From Antennarius striatus (lineage: Eukaryota; Chordata; Actinopteri; Lophiiformes; Antennariidae): a stretch of 64,000 nt of DNA. Of this stretch, positions 47,852 through 57,247 are shown piece after piece. A program made the position numbers and the translations under genes. The notes under the pieces are model-generated. The model was given only the letters and a program-made list of their open reading frames with translations, did not search any database and was not told the origin of the DNA. The DNA is taken from contig NC_090779.1 in the NCBI RefSeq assembly GCF_040054535.1, forward strand, positions 20,818,501 to 20,882,500, in the 5' to 3' direction. Numbering within the stretch: position 1 is the first letter of the stretch; each line of letters begins with the position of its first letter.

Positions 47852-48734
47852 TGCAATCAGCGGAGATCAAAAATAAACCCAACAAACCACTTCATGATTG
47901 CTTATGTGGCTGCTGCGTCTGGACTGGAATACCAACAGCGTCAGAAAGGTGGTTTTGCCCTTGGCATAAACATGCTACTGAAGTACAGCCAAGGCTTCTG
48001 TTTCAAAGCTCAGGGCTTCTTTATAGCTATCCAACCATTGAACTTTTGTGAAACAGTTTTACAGTCAAGATGAATGCATGAAAAATTTATTGTGTATTTA
48101 AAACTTTATTCCACTGGAAAAAAAACAAAAAACACGTCTGCGATAGTTGTCCTTACACAGACCTGGAAGCGTTCACTATATTATATTTACCTGAGCCTCA
48201 CAGTCTCTTTACATTCATTTGGACAATTCCTACAACATTACTAATTGAATTGTGTTTTGGAAGTGTGTCACATTGAACTTTGTGTAAAAATGTCTTCAAA
48301 TCTACCAAATAATCCAGTTTTTTAAACAATTATTGCTGCAGAACATATATTTATAATAGAGTAAGGGAGGGATGTTTTTTACTTTTGCGTAAGTCAGAAG
48401 AGAGACCTATAACGGTCAAAAATAAGCAGGAAAATTATTTCCGCAAAAGAAAGAACTAGGTAAAATGTCTATGTTCTTCGTTTTCCAAAACTAACAGAAT
48501 TTCTTCAAGCTAATGTGTCATAGGGTGGCAGGGTAAACCCACGATCAATTAATAAATCACTTAAACTCTCAAAGCTCGATGCTACTTACTGGTTCTTATG
48601 TGTATATGCTAATGAAAATAACATTGAGGTTATAATTAAATTGAAAAATTATCATTATGCATTCTAAAATTATTATATAATTCCATATCTGTGCATAAAC
48701 ACTTTATGTTAAATCTAGAACAGCCGCAGAAAGA

Positions 48735-48775
48735 GCTCTGATTGGCCAGCTGCTGTGTATTAGGCCAATCAGAGC
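48735..48775. repeat. Perfect 13-bp inverted repeat containing two CCAAT boxes
   Basis: GCTCTGATTGGCC at 48735-48747 pairs exactly with 48763-48775 across a 15-nt spacer. The arms carry ATTGG and CCAAT, an arrangement of two opposed CCAAT boxes. It lies in the tmem117 3' flank. Confidence 0.8.
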
Positions 48776-48856
48776 GCCTGCTACTGCTCCTCATGACTGA
48801 TGATACAAAACACAGTAAAACTTGATAATTCCTCTAGTGGGAAGGTCCAGACTGTG

Positions 48857-48862
48857 CGTGTT

Positions 48863-48901
<39 letters not shown>
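48857..48901. repeat. (GT)n microsatellite
   Basis: About 20 GT units, tmem117 3' region. Confidence 0.95.
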
Positions 48902-49151
48902 ATGTGTTATTTACACAGGCCTTTTTGCTGCTTTTGGTTCTGTGTTCATCCTGTTATACCTCACAGTTCTCCTCATATTTATGTGTCACTGCTATGTGTG
49001 TGTAATGTATTGTGTTTAGGTTAAAAGTGAGCGTTGTTTACGCGACATTTAATGATCTTGTTTCTTGTATGTTTGTGCTTTTATTTTATTTTATTTTGCA
49101 TAAGAAATATCCTGTCAGTGTTTGCTCAGTGTGCTGTTCAGCTGTGTTACA

Positions 49152-49157
49152 AATAAA
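49152..49157 (+). terminator. tmem117: Candidate distal tmem117 polyadenylation signal AATAAA
   Basis: Canonical AATAAA followed by a GT/T-rich stretch (TTTGTTGTGTCC at about 49165-49180) of the kind found downstream of cleavage sites. It is about 2.05 kb after the stop codon. Confidence 0.45.
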
Positions 49158-49863
49158 TGAATTCATTTGTTGTGTCCATTGATTTGTTTGCATGAATTTT
49201 TAAAATTCATTTACATTAATAAGTCTGGAAGGTGGCTGATCTCGTTATGTAATTACCAGGGAGAGAAAAAAGAACTCTGGTTTACAGTTTTGCTTTGGGA
49301 GATTGTTGCCAAGTAACAGCACAGGTTGAGCTTCTCGCAGCTGCTGACCCAATTCATGTGGACGATATGAGGAATGATGATACTATCTTCACAAGGACAC
49401 TTGATTATGTAGCCTGCATACGCATGACACCTGGCTCAGATTAGTAGGAGGCCTGCTCCGTGCCCGCCTGCTCTTTGATTTATGCCAGTGGGAAACAATT
49501 TGAATGCATTTTGTGTTTTGTTCCCCTGCAGGATTTGTTTACACTTCATGTATAAATGAGTTATAGATTTGACTGGAACTCCTCAGGAAGGAAAAATGAC
49601 CTGAGCGCACACAGAATTTGTTTAAGGCCATGTTTCCTTCGACAGGGACAGAGCATCTCCAGGAAAAGCTCAAATTAATCAGACAGTTCCATGACTGATA
49701 AGAGAAGGGATTCTCTGTTTTGCCACAGTGTACTTTTATTTTTTTTATTAATATTTTATATAATTATTCCTATAAGAGGTGTAGCTCTAGGGATGCAATG
49801 TCACTCAGATGAGATCTCAGGTGGATCTGGTTCCAAATTAAATATCTCAAGAACGTTCAAGAT

Positions 49864-50077
49864 TGTCAAGGTTCTATTAGTAGGATGGAAACTCCGGACC
49901 CCAGTTTAGCAAAATACTGCATTTTATTCCATTTCTTTCAGTTACCGTGAAAAAAAAAAAAACATTCTACCTGAAGAGCTCCTCACAGAGACATCTTCCT
50001 GACTCACCCTCTCTGCTCTGGCGAGCTCTCTCACACCTGAGCCACACCTGCCCACTTATAGTCTCCCCACAGGTGCT
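49864..50077 (-). repeat. Truncated 3' LTR of the gypsy element
   Basis: It matches 51857-52068 apart from an A-run length and one A/C change. On the minus strand it contains the TATA-like ACTATAAG, a polyadenylation signal AATAAA and the CCTTGACA end. The first 147 bp present in the other LTR (52069-52215) are absent, replaced directly by integrase-coding sequence. Confidence 0.88.
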
Positions 50078-51020
50078 GTCCTAATGCTTTAGCTACCTGT
50101 TTGGCTTTTATTGATCGAAGGGGAAACGCCTCAGGGTAGCGAGTTGCATAGTCACAAATGACCAAAATAAACTGGTTTCCTGAACTGCTAGGTAGCAATG
50201 GGCCAACTATATCCATAGTGATCTGGGAGAATGGCTCATCTTTCACTGGAAGTGGACATAAAGGTGCTCTGCCTGATATTCTAATGCCAGCAGTGACCTG
50301 GCACTCTGGACAGGAGCTACAAAACTCTACAACCTCCTGTGTAATGCCTGGCCAGAAAAACCTTTGCTGAATGAGTGCCAAGGTCTTTTCTCGTCCTAAA
50401 TGCCCTGCCATAGGAACACTGTGGCCCAACTCCATTACTTTTAATCTAAACTGTTTGTTAACCACCAGTTGCTTACCTTCTTCTCCTATCTTATACAGTC
50501 GCTGATCTATCATTGCAAACTCCTTTGTCCCCGCTTCCAAACCCTTCTCGGCTCTGTCAAACAGTCGAGCCAAGCTGCCATCCTCCCTCTGAAGCTGCAC
50601 AAAATCCTTTCCTAGAGACTGGTCAGATGGCAGTAAAGTTTCTAACTTCCTTGCTGTCCCCATCTGCTTAGCCTCCCTGCGCTGACGCTTTGACTTTTGA
50701 CCTCTGCTTGGAATATCCTCTCCCTCAATACTGACATCCCAATAAGGTAGCTCCTGCAACCATTGATCGGTACTAGTCTGCACCACACCCTTGGCCTGGC
50801 TGCGTGTCACTACCATACTCTGATGCTGTGCTGCCCTCAATAGCTCTGCCACCAGGGGAAGATCAGTTCCCAGCACAACCTCATGTGGAAGCCCTCCAAC
50901 CACGCCAACCTGAAGCCTTATCTTCCCACCCTGCACTGTCAACGTGATTTCAGTTGTTGCATATGGTCTCACATCCCCATGCACACACTCAATTTGCACA
51001 ACTGAACCACACTCAGGCAT
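50031..51020 (-). pseudogene. Retrotransposon pol remnant: protease tail and truncated integrase
   Basis: An open frame of 329 codons. Its first part is the C-terminal region of an aspartic protease (VLGTDLP near residue 47). The rest holds the integrase HHCC zinc-binding domain (GHSVPMAGHLG, then CSSCPEC, plus-strand about 50295-50435) and the start of the integrase core (MDIVGPL, CDYATRYPEAFPL). The second and third catalytic acidic residues are absent because the frame runs into the LTR at about 50077 and stops at 50031. The product cannot be a working integrase. Confidence 0.85.
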
Positions 51021-51850
51021 ACCAACGACCCCCCCCCCCCCCTTTAATCAGTTTTTGATTGCTGCCAGTATCAATCAAAGCCCTACATGCTTTACCATTA
51101 ACCTCAACATTACACAACCGCTCTTTCTGACGAGGTAAGGGGACTTCAGGTATGCTGCAAAAACTAGCCTTACCTTTGCGTAACATGCGGTGAGCTGCTT
51201 TATGACCCGACCTCCCGCACGAATAACAGCGGATCTCTTTTTTTTATCACTATGAAATGCGTGTAAATTATTTTTGTTTGTATGCTCTCTGCTATCCTTA
51301 CGCAGTACTTCAGTATGCATGCCAAACTTACCGGGTCTAACAGAAGCACCATCAGCTGCGTTATGGAGGGCCCCTGGATCCTGACGCGCCGACATGTAGA
51401 TGTCGACCAGCTCGGCGGCCATCTCTTGAAGACGGTACGTACAGTTCATGTGGAGATTCGCCGGTTTTCACCTTCGCATCTCTGAAACGGCGGCGGTAAG
51501 TGTCTCTATTTATATCATACTTGGCCAGAATTGCTTGTTCTACCTGGACATAATCGTGAACTGAGGCAATGTCCACGGACACATAAGCCTCCGCCGACAG
51601 CATCACGATGATCCCCTCTCGACAACAGCCGTGTTGTATTGGTGTACCATCAGTGTCTCTTCCAAAACCTTCAAACGAGCTTCCCGTTTCTCCTCCCGTT
51701 GCTCACTTTGTCTGATTGTCCGTTTGAACAGATCCGCCAACTCTTGACATCATGAGCTGCTCCGGCGGTGTCGCTTCCGCGGCCATCCTTGTGCTCCATT
51801 TGTGTCTGTGCGTTTGTCTGTTGCGCACCGTCGTTCCCAAAACCGCTGCC
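51021..51850 (-). pseudogene. Retrotransposon gag remnant with SCAN-like domain, knuckle and protease start, frameshifted
   Basis: Coding similarity is split over at least three minus-strand frames. One piece (51361-51606) has a SCAN-like segment with YDINRDTYRRRF and GESPHELY. A second frame (about 51205-51245) has a zinc-knuckle-like CYSCGRSGHKAAHR, in which the fourth metal ligand position is Arg and not Cys. A third piece (about 51060-51110) has the protease ALIDTGSN motif. A C12 run near 51029-51041 lies at a frame break. The gene is broken; no intact reading is offered. Confidence 0.75.
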
Positions 51851-51856
51851 ACCACT

Positions 51857-52215
51857 TGTCAAGGTTCTATTAGTAGGATGGAAACTCCGGACCCCAGTTT
51901 AGCAAAATACTGCATTTTATTCCATTTCTTTCAGTTACCGTGAAAAAAAAAACCATTCTACCTGAAGAGCTCCTCACAGAGACATCTTCCTGACTCACCC
52001 TCTCTGCTCTGGCGAGCTCTCTCACACCTGAGCCACACCTGCCCACTTATAGTCTCCCCACAGGTGCTTTAATCAACTCCCCACACTCACAGACAGAAAC
52101 TAATAAACCACTTAAATATACTACAGCTTAAACTCTATTGAAATGGATGTAATGGTATAGAAACGTTATCAACAGAATAAGAATGAAAATTATGCATACA
52201 TTGATTGGCCAATCA
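51857..52215 (-). repeat. Full 5' LTR of the gypsy element (359 bp)
   Basis: On the minus strand it begins TGATTGGCC and ends CTTGACA (TG...CA). Its outer end is the 14-bp perfect palindrome TGATTGGCCAATCA (52202-52215), next to the AAGAT duplication. Just inside the inner end, the minus strand reads AGTGGTGGCAGCGG, the likely primer-binding-site region. Confidence 0.75.
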
Positions 52216-52619
52216 AAGATCAAAATAAGTCACTAAATACCCAAACTAATTTCACAACTTATAAATCTAAATAACACAAATACACCAACCCTACAAAGTC
52301 TCCATTATGCAACATGATATCAACATAATACAAAATATGAGCATATGTATGTTTGTGAGTGTGTCCTTGTGTACAGGTGTGGATGAGTGCTTGTGTGGAT
52401 GTGTGTGTGAGAGGTATACTGACATGGCCCATGGTAAACTCCCATTACAAAGATGATTTCCATGACATTTTGGTGTACATTCATTTTCCATATAGGTTGA
52501 ATAATGACATTGGTCCTTGACAGTAGCGCCACCTTGAGGCTGATGTTCATGGATTTAAATGAAATGAGGTGCTAAATGAAAACACCAGCGTTGACTAGCT
52601 TCATGGATGTTCATTTTCT

Positions 52620-52745
52620 TCTATATTAACACTTCATTCATCCATCTTCTTGAAGATGAGACGATCATAATCAGCTCATTGGCCTATCCACCTAGTGGAG
52701 GCAGGGTACACCCCAGACAGGATGCCAGCTCATTGCACAAACATA
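52620..52745 (-). repeat. Degenerate teleost interspersed repeat
   Basis: CATTCATCCATCTTCTTGAA followed by 'aggcagggtacaccccagacaggatgccagctcattgca' is typical of the reverse-complemented 3' end of the family also seen at the window start and at 24.5 and 35.6 kb. It is old and truncated. Confidence 0.55.
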
Positions 52746-54384
52746 TCTAACACTTGCACAAAATAATATGAAAAATATTACATATTCAGAAATGTTTGCT
52801 TTCAGTGATAAATAGCAAACGTTAAACGTACTGATTACTATGGTGCTTACTAAAATGATGAGCATGGTACTAGCTATACATGCTAAGCTGAACATGAAAG
52901 CATGTTGGTATGAAAGCACACATGTGAATACATGGAGCCTCAGAAAGACACAAAAATGGTTCTAGAAGACACAGATTTATGATTTTAGGCATCTTAAATG
53001 TGGGATTAGAAGTGAAAATGTCTTTTCGGTCAAACTCCTTACACGTCACCACCGGATTTTTAGATAAAGCGGTGATTTAAAGGGATGGGCAGGGCTGGGA
53101 GCCATGAAAGATGGTTGATGAAATAGTAGTTATGAAGACAAACCTTTGACCGTGATGCCGCAGGTATTATCTCTGCAGCTGTTCATCACTGGTAGTCGTG
53201 TTGGTGGGATTACATCCACAACACTGGACCCCGCCTCAATTCTCCATATAATAGGACGGATTAGGGCGCTTCAATGGTAACTATGAGAAATAGCAGGCCG
53301 TTGTGTGGAAACCTGCTCTTGTATGAACATGTGAGGGGTTATTGTTGCTTGTTGTTTATTTGGAAAGACAGCTCATTGCCAGACCGTGTGCCTTTTCCCA
53401 CCCTGGCATTGGGCTGAGAAATTAGATATTGATTTTTGGATGACTGCAAAGTAATTAAGAGGACATATCAAAACCCAAGTTTCAAAAATGTTCACATGTG
53501 TTAGAACCAGAAACTGGTGTTGTTTTATTGACCACTTTTTCAGAAGTAGGGCACGTATTGGCAGCCTATACGTGATGGATTGCGTTGTGCTCTTCATGAT
53601 ATTTTTAAGCTTCCTTCTCACGTCTTTGGAACTTTGTGGAGGAAGTTTAGAAACCTTTCCCATTATATTCTATTTACTCGATTCACATGTCTTCCAGGAA
53701 GACACAAGAAGAAGAGAAAAAAAAAAGAGACTGTTAGTGTTGTATCTGTAGCTAAATATAAACCAGAGAAATCCCCTAGAGGCAGACCAGGGCTGTAGCT
53801 CCTGTCTTTGAGCTATTCTCCAATTAGATCAGTGCATCATGTCCTGGCATGGCCCATCACTCTGCTCTGACAGCTCCGTGACTCTGGGAGACCCTGTGAA
53901 ATTTATCAACGCAGTCATTTCCGACCCCTCCATCCCCCAAGATGGGTTCTGTCCCCGGTGGCCAAACAGGAAACAGACTTCATCACCGATTCCTTCTGCA
54001 GGTTTGCGATACCTTTCAGAGCACATGTGGCTCAGATAATAGTCTGGAGCCATCCAACAACTTATTTTGGAGGAATAAGTCTCCGGATATTGGTTTGTGA
54101 AGATGATCTCTGCCTTACTGCTCTTCTGTGGGCTCCTTTTTAAAAAACAAACAAACCCCAAAACATTTAAATAATCTATTAATCTTACTTCTGCCTTGCT
54201 TTTACACCTTCCTACTTTTAAAAAGTATTTTAAATTAATTTCAATAATCATTTTATTCATAATTGTTATTATTATTATTTACGCATCTCTATTACTTTAT
54301 ATATTTTCTTCTTAAGATAAATCAATGGAAAACTTGAACTAGCTGTGACAGAATCTACTATTTAATGATTGAAATTGAGAATTT

Positions 54385-54442
54385 GATGGTAATTGATTCG
54401 CTGTGGCGACCCCTGAAGGGAAAAGCCGAAAGGAAAAACACA
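54385..54442. repeat. Short 3'-end fragment of a fish retroposon
   Basis: The phrase GCTGTGGCGACCCCTGAAGG and the following AAAAGCCGAAAGGAAAAA are a common terminal signature of teleost retroposed repeats. The body is missing. Assigned from recall. Confidence 0.45.
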
Positions 54443-55389
54443 TGGCAGAACCTTCACTTTGATTTTTGCATCATTCCTTTGATATTTGTGAAATGTGTGT
54501 GAAGAGGACTCACAATAATTGGAGATCTACCACACAATTCTGAATATTATTTACCTCAGTTTAGAACACTATCGTACATGTCTCATGCTTTTCAGTCAGA
54601 CTCTTGGTGATGCTACAGGAAAAGCAGACCTGAAGTCAGGATGGTTCATCATCTGGGACCCATGAATATTTAATCGCGATCGAATGGCAGCTAAATGTTG
54701 ATGTTTTCATTTGGATTAACCGACTTCTGCTTGCTGGTTAAAATGCGTGGGATAAGACTCGCACAACTGACAAACCATGTCCTGCTCTTGAGAAGCAGCT
54801 TCGCATCTAGTTTCCAGCCATTATAGCAGGAAGCAGCTCCAGCAGCGGCGCAGTTCGACTTGACGTTTATTAAATTTGGAGAGGACTAATAAAAACATTT
54901 GTCACAGAATTATGCTTGCAAGAGGACAGAAATGTATGCAGAGTGAATCAGTTCTTGATGAATGGTTGCTATCCTGATTGTTATTTCAGTTTCAGCAGCG
55001 ACCAACAGTCAGATCTGGAAAACAAATCCACGGGCGCCATGGGACTGGGGAACATTTGTACTTGTCTGTGTGTTTGTTTTCATGCAGACAAATATGGCAA
55101 TTCAACATGACTTATTGTTCTGGCTGAGGCTCTGCATGTTTGTGTCAAATGGAAAACACTGAGCGTCCGCTGCGGTGATGTGAGGTAAAGATCACGCTCA
55201 CGAAAGCGTCCGGCGACACTTAACAGGTAATGGAAAAATGTACACTTAATACCAAGTCTTACTCCGTGGACCAATCAGAATGATCACAGCAAATGCCATC
55301 TGAAGGTAACCTGCTTTTTCTTTGATGCTTTGCTTCACCGACCTCGATGACGATGATACATGCGGTCACTAGTGGTGGATTATAGGACA

Positions 55390-55640
55390 GGCAGCTAAGA
55401 GGACTCCCCGTGGGTCCTGTCATCTGTTGCAGAGGGTTCAGCACTGCCATGGAAAATTGAACATTTAGGAGGCCAGCTGGAGGAGCGGTCTGCCCCGCTG
55501 CGCCACCACCTCTCAGGTGCCCACCGGCCCCCACGCCACCACCAGCTCCTAGCCGCCGGACCAGAGCGGTCCAGATGGTGCCCTCGCCGACCTACCAGCA
55601 GCAAATGCGAACTGCCTGCTTTTTTCCACTGAGGATGAAT
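55390..55640. other. Unexplained GC-rich patch in intergenic DNA
   Basis: About 250 bp with high GC and several CpG and CCACCACC/GCCGCC motifs inside an AT-rich intergenic stretch. Both strands have short open frames (up to 91 codons on the minus strand) without recognisable domains. It could be a small CpG island or enhancer, a lncRNA exon or an unrecognised repeat. Confidence 0.35.
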
Positions 55641-56449
55641 GCGAGTCAAAAAGTTTGTGGTGGATCGAGGAGCAGAAAAGGCGTAAGTGAGCAGGGGGTG
55701 AAATAGAAACGTGTTTTACTTCTTGTCTTTGTGAGCAGCTGCGAAGTGGAGCCGGAGAATTTGTCGGTGGGAGAAAGACGGCTCCACAGGGAAATAAAGT
55801 CATCTCCAGGCTGAACTCATTTGTCCGTGGTTGTAAACTGATAGATAATTATATTAGGAGCTTTTAAGTGCTTTTCTGCAACACAAGTACTTCTATCATC
55901 TCCAGAGGCACAGCGGGACAAAGTGGAAAGGGGAGAAATCACTGCGCTACACCAAGAGTAGTCATTGCTATGCATCCAAATAATATGGATGATGAAGTGC
56001 ATTCAACACAAGGAGCCACAATTAAAATCCAAATCATGGAGCAACTCAATTAGAATTGGATCCGGCAAACCCACAAATTTGATTTCACTTGACAGAATCA
56101 ATCGTATATTTATTTCACACAAGATGGTGTCTGGCATACGCTGGGAAAAAAAATACTGTGTAAGCACCAGTTTGGTTGGCTTAAATCATTTAAAATAATT
56201 CACTCAGATAATTCAAACTAATTAATCTAATGGTTAATTTAACCAGCGTAGAATATTATTATCATGTTATAATCTGGAATACCACAGAACCGGATTAAAT
56301 CATTGTGGCAATAAATGGATGAACTTGTCAAACCACACATCTTTATTTTTATGTCATTTGAGTTGGTGGCTCAAACTGGAATCACAGAAAAAGGATTAAT
56401 CTCATTCACACGTGAGCCCGAGACGAGGTTTAAATGTAAATGGAAATAC

Positions 56450-56455
56450 TTTATT
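56450..56455 (-). terminator. nell2: Candidate nell2 polyadenylation signal
   Basis: Plus-strand TTTATT is AATAAA on the minus strand, about 800 bp beyond the nell2 stop codon. The 3' UTR so defined (about 56430-57247) contains a (GGT)n/CCA run near 56733-56757 and an (ATC)n run near 56610-56630 on the plus strand. Confidence 0.5.
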
Positions 56456-57247
56456 TCACTATTACACAATAACAAGCTTTGGGAGAGAAAATTAATTACA
56501 AAAAAAAAAGAAATAAAAATGCAACGAAATGCTACAAAGCAACACATAACACAGACGAGTCAAATGTGGCAAGGAAACCTTATGCTAACTGCCTTTACAC
56601 TATCTAAAGGTATCATCATCATCATCATCACTGAGAATTTTAGAAATCAGCGAAAAAAAAGTTTTTGGACATCAAGCACAGTCATGCCAGTAATATTTAT
56701 ATCTTACAAATTCATGTAGCGATGATTCGGAGTGGTGGTGGTGGTGGTGGTGGGGGGGTCGGTGATCCTTAAAGGTTCACTCTTAAGTGGCGTGGAAAAC
56801 AAATAGAGTGGGTTTCGAGGAACCTGTAGTCCATCGTCTGTTTGGTTTGACATGTACATTTGCATTTGGTATAAAGAGGAGCTGAGGAGGCAGGCGTGGG
56901 TCCTACAGTGTTTGAACAGCGATGGGCGTGAGGTACGAGACGGGCATGTTCACCCAATAGAACACACAACAAGAGAGAAATCAACAGGAAGTACCTCCAG
57001 GGGGACTTTTTTTGTACATTTAGCATCCGTATTTGACACTAAGCGAATTATTCCAATGAATTATTCTGATCTGGTCGATCTGGTCCAGAGGGCTTAAATC
57101 ACATCTTACCAGTGCAAACAATGTGTGACCCACACCTGCTGGGAGGACGGTGAGGAGACATCGGGGCGGTGTTACTTTTTTTTTGTTGTTGTTGTTTTTT
57201 TTTTTACATGGAGAACACTGTACAGGTGCCTTCAGATCTGCCGGGGA

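Larger units (their letters stand above)
49859..52220 (-). mobile_element. Ty3/gypsy LTR retrotransposon, Gmr1-like with SCAN-type gag, internally deleted, non-autonomous
   Basis: The element lies on the minus strand and is flanked by the 5-bp target duplication AAGAT (49859-49863 and 52216-52220). Minus-strand order: 5' LTR, gag remnant, aspartic protease, integrase start, truncated 3' LTR. The two LTR copies are nearly identical over about 212 bp (differences only at one A-run), so insertion is recent. Reverse transcriptase and RNase H are missing. Integrase stops soon after its first catalytic region and runs straight into the 3' LTR, which lacks its first 147 bp. The gag has a SCAN-like domain, as in Gmr1-type gypsy elements, whose pol order places integrase before reverse transcriptase. 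It could move only with help from a full-length relative. Confidence 0.88.
52746..56430. other. Intergenic region between tmem117 and nell2, no gene recognised
   Basis: No open frame here shows a domain or joins across splice signals to one. Notable contents are a short repeat end near 54.4 kb and a GC-rich patch at 55.39-55.64 kb. A block near 53840-54060 has conserved-element-like composition, untested. Confidence 0.55.

Noticed and set aside
49864..50077. Treating the 212-214 bp direct repeats as the complete LTRs
   Set aside because: At that boundary the right flank gives no target duplication and integrase coding abuts the left copy without a polypurine tract; extending the right LTR to 52215 resolves both.
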